From: Raineyella fluvialis
GTDB taxonomy: Bacteria > Actinomycetota > Actinomycetes > Propionibacteriales > Propionibacteriaceae
NCBI RefSeq assembly: GCF_009646095.1
Contig: NZ_CP045725.1
Coordinates: 1,674,001 to 1,738,000 of the forward strand
DNA: 64,000 nt
Reading direction: 5' to 3'
Shown here: piece after piece, positions 34,273 through 42,517 of the stretch
Position numbering within the stretch: the first letter of the stretch is position 1
Layout of the letters: each line of letters starts with the position of its first letter
Notes under the pieces: generated by a model
Seen by the model: the letters and a program-made list of their open reading frames with translations, nothing else
Database searches by the model: none
Told to the model about the DNA's origin: nothing
Program-made: the position numbers and the translations under genes

Positions 34273-35079
34273 TCAGATCGAGCTGCCGCCGTCCACGGTG
34301 ATCACCTGACCGTTGAGGTTGGTGTCGTCGAAGAGCAGCATCCGGGTGATCGGCACGATGTTGTCCGGCTCGACGAGCCGCCCGGACGGCGTACGCCGGG
34401 TGATGGCGCCCAGTTGCTCCGAGCCGAGCACCGAGCTCATCTCCGAGGCGAAGAAGCCGGGGGCCACCGAGTTCACCAGGACCCGGCCGTGCATCTCCCG
34501 GGCCAGGGTGCGCATCGCCGCGTCGAGACCGCCCTTGGCGGCGGCGTACGCGGCCAGACCGGCATAGCCGCGCTGTGCGCCCACCGAGGTGATCATCACG
34601 ATCCGCCCCCGGCCGTTGCGGCGGATCATCCCGCGCAGCACCGCCCGGGTGAGCACCAGCGGGGCGGTGAGGTCGGTGCCGATGATCCGGGCGATGTCGG
34701 CCGGCGACGTCTGCATCAGCATCGAGTCCTGACCGACAGCGGCATTGTTGACCAGCCCGTCGATCCTGCCCAGCTTCGCGGTCGCCTGCTTGACGAAGGC
34801 GGTCACCGCGTCGACGTCGGTGATGTCGACCGGCGCGACGTACGTACGGTCGGGGAAGGCGTCGGCGAGCACCTGCAGCTCCGGGGTGATCGTCCGGGCG
34901 AACGCGGCGACCTTGGCGCCGGAGTCCAGCACCATCCGCACCAGGGCCAGGCCGAGGCCGCGGGAGCCTCCGGAGACCAGGACCACGGCGGCCGGCGGGA
35001 CGGGACCGGCGGATCCCTCAGAGGCGCCCGAGCCCTCAGGGCCGGGGGCATCGGCGGGGGCGTTGACGGGCTCAGACAT
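34273..35079 (-). CDS. SDR family 3-oxoacyl-ACP reductase-like protein
   Basis: 268 residues. A disordered 28-residue leader precedes VVLVSGGSRGLGLALVRMVL (NAD(P) binding, TGxxxGxG type), then LVNNAAVGQD (NNAG type), the catalytic ITSVGAQRGYAGLAAYAAAK (Ser, then YxxxK) and a VNSVAPGFFASEM substrate loop. It is closest in layout to FabG. It overlaps the upstream ligase gene by eight bases and sits in a run with an acyl carrier protein, so it probably acts on a carrier-bound 3-oxo acyl or hydroxyacyl chain. Substrate not known. Confidence 0.82.
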   Translation of the reverse strand: MSEPVNAPADAPGPEGSGASEGSAGPVPPAAVVLVSGGSRGLGLALVRMVLDSGAKVAAFARTITPELQVLADAFPDRTYVAPVDITDVDAVTAFVKQATAKLGRIDGLVNNAAVGQDSMLMQTSPADIARIIGTDLTAPLVLTRAVLRGMIRRNGRGRIVMITSVGAQRGYAGLAAYAAAKGGLDAAMRTLAREMHGRVLVNSVAPGFFASEMSSVLGSEQLGAITRRTPSGRLVEPDNIVPITRMLLFDDTNLNGQVITVDGGSSI

Positions 35080-36310
35080 CGGACTTCAGGCTCTCCTTGA
35101 TCGGGATCTGGGGCAGGATCCTCAGCCGGCGCGGGACGGCGTACTCGGGCAGCCGGGCGGCGCACCAGGTGGCCAGGTCCTCGGTCGAGGCGTCGGCACC
35201 GGGCGCGAGGACGACCTCCGCGGTCACCATCTGCCCGACGATCGGGGCCCGGCGGCCCTTCACCGCCGCCCAGGCGACCGCCGGATGGTCGAGGAGCACG
35301 GTACGTACCACGGCGGCGGAGGCCTTGGACCCGCCGACGTTGATCTCGTCCGACGCCAGCCGGCCGATGATGAGCACCCGGCCGTCGCGGATCTCCACCC
35401 GGTCCCCGGTACGCAGATCGGGGTCCATCCCCTCGGCCCGGAACGGGGAACGGATCACGAGTTCGTCGTCGACGACGCTGAGGCGGGGGCGGCTCTCGGT
35501 GTCACGGTCGAGCCATTCCACCGGGAACCCGGCCCGGCCGTCGTGGACGGCGATCGCCGCGCCGGCCTCGGAGGAGGCGTAGATCCACGAGATCCGGGCC
35601 TCGGGGTAGACGGTGTGCAGCCGATCGAGGACGGCCTGGTCCACCGGCTCACCGCCGAGGGTGATCTGTTCCAGCGGCAGCCGCGCCATGGTGTCCCCGG
35701 CGCGGACCAGAGCCTGGCGCCAGAAGGTCGGTGTCCCGGAGACGGCGGTGACGCCGTGCTCGAGGGCCAACTGCGGCCAGTCCTCGAGCTGGTCGGGCTC
35801 GACGAAGACGAGGTCGTTGCCGGGATGGGCGAGGGACAGGGTGACCAGCTGCCACCACGCGTACGCCCCCGGGGTGTAGGGGCACAGCCAGGTGCGGGCG
35901 GGCTGGTCGCCCTTGACGGTGGTGAGTGAGTCGAGGGTGTGGGCGACCCGCTTCGGCCGCCCGGTGGAGCCCGAGGTGAGCAGCCAGATCCGGCCGGAGT
36001 GGGCGGCCCGTTCGACCGCGGCGGGCAGCAACGCGACCTCGGCGCCCTCGGCCCGGGCGATGGCGAGCCCGGCGGACTCCAGGTCGGTGATCAGGCTGTC
36101 GTCGGCCCGGGTCAGGGAGGCGACCAGGGTCTCCCGGTCGGTGGTGGCGTGGGTCCAGACGGCGCGGACGGCCTCGGCGTGGTCGTGGACGAAGACCGCG
36201 GCAGCCGGCGGCAGCGGATAGCCGTCGAGGTCCGCCCAGCTGCCGGTGAAGCCGCGGGAGACGATCCGGTTCGTGGCGCCGGCGACCGTCCGCGAGGCCC
36301 CGGTGGCCAT
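35072..36310 (-). CDS. AMP-forming acyl/aryl ligase (ANL superfamily)
   Basis: 412 residues, a short ANL enzyme. RIWLLTSGSTGRPKRVAHTL is the P-loop-like A3 motif (TSGSTGxPK). SWIYASSEAGAAIA is the adenylate-forming A5 region, LRTGDRVEIRDGRVLIIGR contains the TGD/RxxR hinge, and the C-terminal PIKESLKSDV carries the family lysine (K near the end). It begins at the last base of the ACP stop, so ACP and ligase are coupled. It likely activates a carboxylic acid and loads it on the neighbouring carrier, in the manner of DltA/DltC or FadD-ACP pairs. The N-terminal subdomain is reduced relative to typical 500-550-residue ANL enzymes. Confidence 0.8.
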   Translation of the reverse strand: MATGASRTVAGATNRIVSRGFTGSWADLDGYPLPPAAAVFVHDHAEAVRAVWTHATTDRETLVASLTRADDSLITDLESAGLAIARAEGAEVALLPAAVERAAHSGRIWLLTSGSTGRPKRVAHTLDSLTTVKGDQPARTWLCPYTPGAYAWWQLVTLSLAHPGNDLVFVEPDQLEDWPQLALEHGVTAVSGTPTFWRQALVRAGDTMARLPLEQITLGGEPVDQAVLDRLHTVYPEARISWIYASSEAGAAIAVHDGRAGFPVEWLDRDTESRPRLSVVDDELVIRSPFRAEGMDPDLRTGDRVEIRDGRVLIIGRLASDEINVGGSKASAAVVRTVLLDHPAVAWAAVKGRRAPIVGQMVTAEVVLAPGADASTEDLATWCAARLPEYAVPRRLRILPQIPIKESLKSDV

Positions 36311-36561
36311 CAGGCGTCCTGCAACTGCTCGATGAAGTCCAGGACGTCGGAGACCGTCGTGATCGATCGCAGGCCCGGGGCGTCGAAGTTGAGCTCGGTG
36401 CCCAACTCGTCCTCGACCGACAGGGCCAACTCGGAGAAGTCGAGGGACCGGAACCCGATCGCGTCCAGGGCGGCGGTGTCATCGGCGGGCAGCGTCTTGC
36501 CCTGGTTCGCGAGCACCTCGGCCATCATGGTGCGGATCTGGTCGCGGCTGAGTCGGCTCAT
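36310..36561 (-). CDS. Acyl carrier protein
   Basis: 83 residues. ALDAIGFRSLDFSELALSVE has the phosphopantetheine serine in the (D)SL-type motif, here RSLD, within the usual acidic four-helix ACP layout (MSRLSRDQIRTMMAEVL at the start, SDVLDFIEQLQDA at the end). An AGGAAG lies nine bases before the ATG at 36561, so it can be made alone. However, the upstream membrane protein gene has no stop before it and stays in the same frame. It is followed at once by the ligase and the SDR gene. Confidence 0.82.
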   Translation of the reverse strand: MSRLSRDQIRTMMAEVLANQGKTLPADDTAALDAIGFRSLDFSELALSVEDELGTELNFDAPGLRSITTVSDVLDFIEQLQDA

Positions 36562-38166
36562 GCTCTCGGCTTCCTGGGGGTCGGACGGATGACGCGCCCA
36601 CTCTACCGAGCGGACCGGGCCCTGGGGTCCGGCGGCGAGCGACCGGGCCAGGGCTGGATGGCGCCGGGTGTAGAGGAGCGTGGCCGCCGCCAGGGCCAGC
36701 GCCATCGCAAGGCTGCCGTACAGCTGGAAGTCCGTCTCCTCGATCACCAACTGGACGAAGGCCACGGCGACGACGAAGGCGATCCGGCGACGGACGCCGT
36801 CGGGGCTGAGCCGCTCGAGACCGAACATGACCGGGATCGGGATGAGGTACCACGGCCAGAGGGTCGGGGAGGCGAGCGCGAACGCGAGAGGCCCGACCCA
36901 GGCCAGGGTGGGCCAGCCGTGCGGCGCGAGGCGGGCGATCATGACGATGAGTCCGAGCGCGACCACCGGGACGAGGACCCTGGCCACCGGTCCGTTCGCC
37001 GCGCCTTCCGGGAGCGGATGGCCGTGCAGACGGGACAGGAAGCCGGCCACATCCCCAAGGAGCGCGGTGGGGGAAAGGCTGAGGACACTCCCGGGGACTC
37101 TCAGCGCGTGGATCCAGCCGCTCCCCAGGCCCGCGGCGGCGGTCATGGCGAGGAACGTCGCCACGAGGCTCACGGCGGCGACCCCGGCGCGGGCGGCGAT
37201 CCGGCCCCACAGCCGGACGCCGCCTCGCGCGGCCTCGACGGCGGGGACGGAGGCGAGGACCAAGGCCGGCAGCACGAGGACCGCGGGCTGCTTCACGGCC
37301 GTGGCCACCGCCACCACCGCGGTGCCGGTGACCAGGCCATAGCGGGTCCGCGCCAGCATCAGGCCCACCAGGACGAGCGTGGTCATCAGGACCTCGTGGT
37401 GCAGACCGGCTATGCCGGCGAGGATCGTCAGCGGGTTGAGATACCACCAGAGAGCCGTACGGACGTCACGGCCGATGTCAGCCGCGAGGCGTGCCAGCGC
37501 CCAGCCACCGATCAGCAGGACGATCAGGTCCAGCACGTGCAGTGCGACGATCGACCCGTACGGGTGCTCCTGCCCCACCCAGACCGCCAGTTGGGACCAG
37601 CGCAGGGACAGCGGGGGATACACGGTCGTGGTGCCGACCCAGGTGGGGTCGACGTACGCCGCGAGCGGGCCACCGTCGGTGCCGAGGCCGACCCGGTAGG
37701 GGTTCATTCCATGGGCCAGCTGCCACCCCTGGTCCAGGTAGGCGTGGGCGTCGGTGCTGCCGAATGGCAGCCCGACGACCAGCGGGAGGCTCCAGGCGAC
37801 CGCGGTGAGCAGGCTCTGTCGCAGGGCGGAGTGCGCCGGTTCCCCCCGACGGGGGCGCGCCTGGATCCAGGCCAGCGTCAGCAGGAGACCACCCGACAGC
37901 ATCAGGGCGATGTCGAGGCCACGGCCCAGCCACTCCTGGACGAGCCGGATGGCCAGGGGCAGGTGGTAGCCCTGGGTCCCGGCTGTACGCACCGTGCTGA
38001 CGGCCAGGGTCACGGTGGCGAGGGTTCCCGCCAGGACCCACCGTCGCCGGTGCGCGGAGCCGCCCGCGCTCCGTCGTGCCCGCGGGTCATCGGGTGTCAA
38101 GGGCCGGCCGGCTCCCGGTTCTTCGGGGAGGACGGGAGGAACCCGCATCGGTGTGGTCACAGCCAC
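36310..38166 (-). CDS. MptB-like GT-C mannosyltransferase, open in frame into the ACP
   Basis: One uninterrupted frame of 618 codons. Residues 1-520 form a polytopic membrane protein with GSTDAHAYLDQGWQLAHGMN, TTTVYPPLSLRWSQLAVWVG and ASPTLWPWYLIPIPVMFGLE, strongly similar to the paralogue at 38290-39891. They match MptA/MptB-type polyprenol-phosphate-mannose alpha-1,6-mannosyltransferases. The paralogue stops about 22 residues after its RLHPGIARSLA; here the matching tail (RHPALARSLAAGPQGP) continues through EAES straight into the ACP. Either the carrier is fused to the transferase, or an internal start makes ACP separately; both may occur. GTG start at 38166. Confidence 0.7.
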   Translation of the reverse strand: MAVTTPMRVPPVLPEEPGAGRPLTPDDPRARRSAGGSAHRRRWVLAGTLATVTLAVSTVRTAGTQGYHLPLAIRLVQEWLGRGLDIALMLSGGLLLTLAWIQARPRRGEPAHSALRQSLLTAVAWSLPLVVGLPFGSTDAHAYLDQGWQLAHGMNPYRVGLGTDGGPLAAYVDPTWVGTTTVYPPLSLRWSQLAVWVGQEHPYGSIVALHVLDLIVLLIGGWALARLAADIGRDVRTALWWYLNPLTILAGIAGLHHEVLMTTLVLVGLMLARTRYGLVTGTAVVAVATAVKQPAVLVLPALVLASVPAVEAARGGVRLWGRIAARAGVAAVSLVATFLAMTAAAGLGSGWIHALRVPGSVLSLSPTALLGDVAGFLSRLHGHPLPEGAANGPVARVLVPVVALGLIVMIARLAPHGWPTLAWVGPLAFALASPTLWPWYLIPIPVMFGLERLSPDGVRRRIAFVVAVAFVQLVIEETDFQLYGSLAMALALAAATLLYTRRHPALARSLAAGPQGPVRSVEWARHPSDPQEAESMSRLSRDQIRTMMAEVLANQGKTLPADDTAALDAIGFRSLDFSELALSVEDELGTELNFDAPGLRSITTVSDVLDFIEQLQDA

Positions 38167-38289
38167 TGTGGACGCGCCCTCCTGTGCCGGGTCGTGATCG
38201 GCCCGGTCGTGATCGACCTGCTCATTCGTGCTCCTCGGGACATCCCGTCATGGACCCGAGGTGTCCGGTCGGACCCTCGGTTGCGGGGC

Positions 38290-39891
38290 CTACGTCTGCG
38301 CGCGGAGCTCCCCGGGGTCGGGATCTGCCAGCCGGGCGGGGCCGGGGGAGCGATCGGCCAGCGAGCGGGCGATGCCGGGGTGCAGCCGGGAGAAGTACAG
38401 CCACGAGGCGGCCAGGATGAGCGCGGCGGCGAGGGTGCCGTACTTCTGGAAGCCGGTGTACTCGATCACCACTTGGGCGAAGGAGATGCCCAGGACGAAG
38501 GCGATCCGGCGCCGCACGTCGTCGTAGTCCAGGCGCTCCAGGCCGAACATCACCGGAATGGGGATGAGGTACCACGGCCACAGGGTGGGGGAGGCCAGCC
38601 CGAACGCCAGCGTGCCCACCCATGCGAGGGTCGGCCAGCGATGCGGCGTGAGCCGGACGATCTCGACGATGAACCAGACGGCCACGATCGGCGCCACCAC
38701 CATGCCCACGGGACCGGTGACGGTATCGGAGAGGAGCTTGGTGCCCGTCGCGTGGCGGAAGAAGAACCCGACCACCTGCGCGATGATCGCGGTGGGCGAG
38801 AGGGTGAAGCTCATCCCCGGCACTCTCAGGGCCGAGAGCCAGCCGAAGCCCAGTCCTGATGCCCAGGTGATGAGGACGAAGGTCGCCGCGACACTGACGG
38901 CCGACACGAGGGCGCGCCAGGCGATGTCGAGCCAGGCCCGTGCGCGGGGACCCAGGGCGATCGACGCGGGTAGCGTGGCCACGACGAGCGCCGGAAGGAC
39001 GACCACCGCCGGTTGCTTCACCGCCGCCGCGAAGCCGATGGCGATGCTGCCTGTCACCAGTCCGAACCTCGTCCGCGCCAGCATCAGGCCCAGCATGATG
39101 AACGCGGTCATCAGGAGCTCGTTGTGGAGACCCGCTACGCCGGAGAGGATCATCAGCGGGTTGAAGTACCACCAGAGGGCCTTGCCCACGTCACGGCCCA
39201 TGCCGGCCGCGAGCCGCTTCGTGGCCCAGGCGCCTGTCATGAGGGCGGCCAGGTCGAGGAGGTGCAGCACGACCAGCGACCAGTACGGGTGGGAGCCGCC
39301 GATGAGCACGGCCAGTTGGGCGAAGCGCAGGCCCAGCGGGGGATAGATGGTCGTCGTCCCTACCCAGACCGCGGAGACGTGGTCCGCGAAGGGGCCGCCG
39401 CCGATGCTGAGACCGGTGACGTAGGGGCTCATGCCGTGGCTCAGCTGCCACCCCTGGTCCAGGTAGGCGTACCCGTCCAGACTGGCGAAGGGCAGCGAGA
39501 AGACGAGGGGGAGCGACCAGATGCAGGCGGTGATCAGCGCCTGCCGCAGTGGCCGGTCGGCGGGATGGTGCGGGCGGGGCCGGATCTGGATCCAGGCCAG
39601 GGCCAGCAGGATCCCTCCGGAGACCATGAACGCGACGCCGACGCCGCGGTTCATCCAGTCGCGGATGAAGCCGAAGATCAACGGCAGGTTGTACTCCCGA
39701 CTCTCCTTGGGCATCAGCGCGCTGAGCGCCAGCCCCAGGGTGGCGAGGAAGCCGACCATGGTGCCCGGGCGCTGGACTGTGGGACCGAGCCTCGCGACGA
39801 GCTGGCCGAAACGGCCGTTCGGAACGGCCCTGGCGTCGGTGTCGGGGGTCTCAGGACCTCCGGCGGGCACCGTCGTGTGGGGTGACGTCAT
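38290..39891 (-). CDS. MptB-like polyprenol-phosphate-mannose mannosyltransferase
   Basis: 533 residues, about 13 membrane spans. The first periplasmic loop has ASLDGYAYLDQGWQLSHGMS (the acidic pair used by GT-C enzymes), then TTTIYPPLGLRFAQLAVLIG. LARTRFGLVTGSIAIGFAAA and ASPTLWPWYLIPIPVMFGLE follow the MptB family pattern. In mycobacteria and corynebacteria such enzymes extend the alpha-1,6 mannan core of lipomannan. It is a tandem paralogue of the upstream-listed gene at 36.3-38.2 kb (123 bp between), with a proper stop and no ACP. Confidence 0.75.
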   Translation of the reverse strand: MTSPHTTVPAGGPETPDTDARAVPNGRFGQLVARLGPTVQRPGTMVGFLATLGLALSALMPKESREYNLPLIFGFIRDWMNRGVGVAFMVSGGILLALAWIQIRPRPHHPADRPLRQALITACIWSLPLVFSLPFASLDGYAYLDQGWQLSHGMSPYVTGLSIGGGPFADHVSAVWVGTTTIYPPLGLRFAQLAVLIGGSHPYWSLVVLHLLDLAALMTGAWATKRLAAGMGRDVGKALWWYFNPLMILSGVAGLHNELLMTAFIMLGLMLARTRFGLVTGSIAIGFAAAVKQPAVVVLPALVVATLPASIALGPRARAWLDIAWRALVSAVSVAATFVLITWASGLGFGWLSALRVPGMSFTLSPTAIIAQVVGFFFRHATGTKLLSDTVTGPVGMVVAPIVAVWFIVEIVRLTPHRWPTLAWVGTLAFGLASPTLWPWYLIPIPVMFGLERLDYDDVRRRIAFVLGISFAQVVIEYTGFQKYGTLAAALILAASWLYFSRLHPGIARSLADRSPGPARLADPDPGELRAQT

Positions 39892-39940
39892 GCAAGGTCC
39901 TTCCGCATCGTGTCCGCTGGGTAGTGGTCGGTGGGGGTGG

Positions 39941-41614
39941 TCACTGCGCCTCGTTCCTCCGGATCAGGCCACGGGCCTCGCGTCGCAGCCGGCGGCCGAC
40001 GCGGCCCCCGAACTTCTCGAGACGGTACGTCAGGTACTGCCGCTCGTCCCAGTGGAACCGCGACCAGGCGCCGCGCAACTGTTCGCGTTGGCGAGTGATC
40101 ACCGCCATCATCTCCTGACGGGTCATCGGACGGGCTGTCGCCGTCCCGCGCGCCGGATCGGGCCAGTAGCGGTCGACATCCGCGGGAGCGGGGACCCCGG
40201 CCATCGCGGTCAGGGCCCGGAAGACGGTGTGCGGGTGCATCGAACTCGGCCACGGCGTCCGCAGGCCGGCGGCACGCCAGGTGGCCAGCAGGTCGGCCAG
40301 CGCAGTCCAGATGGCCTCCTGCAGTGGTGCCGGGGCGGTGGCAGGCTCCAGGGGGATCGGTACGCAGTCCTCGTCGGCGCCCACCATCAGGGTGGCGAAG
40401 CGTGCGTCGGCGTACGGCGCGGGGAGCACCCCGCCGACAGCCCGGCCCTCCAGCCAGGCGCGCCACCCGGCCAGCAGGTGCCGGATCCGCGGGGTGTCGG
40501 AGTCGGTGGTCGCCTCCGCCAAGTCGAACATCAGGGTCCGGCCGAGCGCGGGCACCGCGATCGGGGGAGGGGATCCTCCGCGGGCTGGGCATCCAGGAGG
40601 GCCCCTGGACGCGTCCGTCGGCCCCGGGCACCCAGCGGACCGTACGACCGTCGGCGCGCGCCTGCAGCAGGGCGGGGGCTCCTCCGCCTCCACCCCGGGG
40701 CTCCAGACCAGCACCCACCCGGCGCAGACATCGGGCCACCGGTCGGCCATCGTCACCGCACGCCGCTCCAGCAGCCCGGGAGCCGGCGGCCGGTCACCGA
40801 CCGGTCGTCCGACCAGGGCCGCGAGCAGGTCGCGCAGGGCGCGCGGTGCCTCGTCGAGCCGGGTCGCCGCCGTGTGTGGGGTGCGCCAGTCCGGGAAGAC
40901 CTGGTGGACGGCCGCCGCCGGCGCGATCCGTACGGTGGCGGCGAAGTCCGCGACCTGTCGCGGCGTCCGGGGACGGGTCGCGTCCCAGGTCATCAGCGGG
41001 GACCAGTTGCCGTCGTCGTCGCGGGAGACGTCCGCGATCGGGGCGCTCACCCGGTGCAACCCGAGGTCGTTCTCGATGCCCAGCGCCAGGGTGCCGCCCT
41101 CGGCCACGCAGGCCGCGAGGTCCGCGGCGAGGGCCCGCCAGGTGCGTGGCTCCTCCTCCAGCGAGTGCAGCCTGGTCACGTCATCGAGGGCGAGGACCAG
41201 ATCGTACGGTCCGTGGGCCGACGCGCCCTCGCGTGGGGTGCCGCCGTGAGAGCGGGCCGCGGCGAGGCTGCCGCAGAGCACCGTGGCGTCGGGCAGTGCC
41301 GTGCCGATCGTGGTCGCGTCGGGGATGGCCCGGACCAGGACGGTGAGCTCTCCGACCGCGGCGGCGACGCGGGCCAGCAGGGCAGGGTCGTGGGGACCGG
41401 CGACGAGGCAGCGGCGGGGCGCCTCGGGCAGGGCGGTGAGCAGCCGGTCGACCATGCCGTGCAGCAACGGGGAGGCGGCGCCCGGCCCCGTCAGCGCTCC
41501 GCCGTGGGGCCCGTCACTCGCCGCCAGGTCGCGCCAGTTCTGCATGGCGCCGGGCAGGAGGGTGACGTTGTCGGGATAGGTCAGTTCGACGATGCGAGCC
41601 ATGGTTCCTGCCAT
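39941..41614 (-). CDS. Methyltransferase-like protein of the envelope cluster, paired indels
   Basis: 557 residues as read; the start could also be the ATG at 41602 (MARIVELTYPDN). The first ~230 residues have a class I SAM-methyltransferase look: RRCLVAGPHDPALLARVAAA, PYDLVLALDDVTRLHSLEEE, ACVAEGGTLALGIEN. The last ~190 form a second domain I do not recognise, ending in a basic helix (HWDERQYLTYRLEKFGGR). Between G5 runs at 40674-40678 and 40563-40567 the reading frame is nonsense (CRRAPTVVRSAGCPG), while another frame gives ALLQARADGRTVRWVPGADG. One base missing at the first run and one extra at the second would restore about 37 sensible residues. It overlaps the upstream glycosyltransferase gene. 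Confidence 0.5.
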   Translation of the reverse strand: MAGTMARIVELTYPDNVTLLPGAMQNWRDLAASDGPHGGALTGPGAASPLLHGMVDRLLTALPEAPRRCLVAGPHDPALLARVAAAVGELTVLVRAIPDATTIGTALPDATVLCGSLAAARSHGGTPREGASAHGPYDLVLALDDVTRLHSLEEEPRTWRALAADLAACVAEGGTLALGIENDLGLHRVSAPIADVSRDDDGNWSPLMTWDATRPRTPRQVADFAATVRIAPAAAVHQVFPDWRTPHTAATRLDEAPRALRDLLAALVGRPVGDRPPAPGLLERRAVTMADRWPDVCAGWVLVWSPGVEAEEPPPCCRRAPTVVRSAGCPGPTDASRGPPGCPARGGSPPPIAVPALGRTLMFDLAEATTDSDTPRIRHLLAGWRAWLEGRAVGGVLPAPYADARFATLMVGADEDCVPIPLEPATAPAPLQEAIWTALADLLATWRAAGLRTPWPSSMHPHTVFRALTAMAGVPAPADVDRYWPDPARGTATARPMTRQEMMAVITRQREQLRGAWSRFHWDERQYLTYRLEKFGGRVGRRLRREARGLIRRNEAQ

Positions 41615-42413
41615 CCCAGCACGTAGCGCAGTTCTTCGGGGACATCACGTGATCGGCGCCGAGCTCGCGGTGGGTCATCGCTCGCGCCTGTTCGAGGTCG
41701 AGGTGCGCACCGAAGAGTCCGGGGTGGGTCGCCTCGAGCAGCCCGGTGCCGTCGAAGCCGGCCTTCGCCCCGACGAACTCCATCGGGTCCCCGTACACGG
41801 CCGGCTCGCAGCCCGCCGCGACGCCGTAGAGCACCGCGGTGGTCAGCCGGTTGGAGGCGACACGCCGGTGGCGGCGCAGCTCGCCCAACTGACGGAAGAG
41901 GAAGAAACGGTCGGTGCCCTGCCACATCCGCCCGCGGTGCCCATGGGTGATGACCCGGAAGCCGGCGTCCTCGTACAGTCCACGGATGTGGGGATCCTCG
42001 TACTCGACGAAGTACAGGCACATCGTCACCGGCCCCTCCTCCGTGTCGCGGATCTCGTCGATGAGCGCCTGGTGGCTGCCCTGCACCGACTCGTAGTCAC
42101 GGGTGCCGTGGAACGGATACCAGATGGTGCCCTCGCGCTCCTCCCGCGGATCCTCGAGCATCGCCATGAGATAGAGGTACGGCGCGCCGATCACCACGTA
42201 ATTGCGCCAGCCGATGGCCTCGCCGCGGCGCCGGCAGACATCGGACCAGGCGAACTTGGCCATGCTCCAGTCGGTGTTGTGGTAGCCGAAGCCGTGGACG
42301 AACGTCCAGCCGTGCTGGACGATGCCGCGGATCGGGGGAGGGCTCTCCGGATCCAGGCCGGCGTACTCGGCGAGAATGTGCGCGTGACCGTACCAATGGT
42401 TGGTTTGGTCCAC
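41581..42413 (-). CDS. Glycosyltransferase-like protein of the envelope cluster, 3' frameshift
   Basis: About 277 residues when corrected. IRGIVQHGWTFVHGFGYHNT, then GWRNYVVIGAPYLYLM, and a C-terminal SNRLTTAVLYGVAAGCEPAV with VYGDPMEFV look like a GT-B-type capsule or teichoic-acid transferase (S-N..T...YG...G.P.VYGDPM). The literal frame ends in nonsense at 41514, after ADHVMSPKNCATCW. One base added to the G4 run at 41638-41641 gives MSPEELRYVLGWQEPWLASS and a TGA at 41581. The start is a GTG at 42413 with GGAGGT eight bases before. Divergent from the GT2 gene at 42518; donor unknown. Confidence 0.5.
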
Positions 42414-42517
42414 GCCCTACGACCTCCGAGTGATGACAGACTTCCGCGCCGATGTTATCAGCGCTGGGCACCGGCCCTTCCCCACTACGATGCAGGCAAC
42501 CGCTGCGAGGAGGTCCC

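Noticed and set aside
40530-40740. Frames antisense or alternate to the methyltransferase-like gene taken as separate genes
   Set aside because: They are explained by the paired indels inside the gene at 39941-41614.
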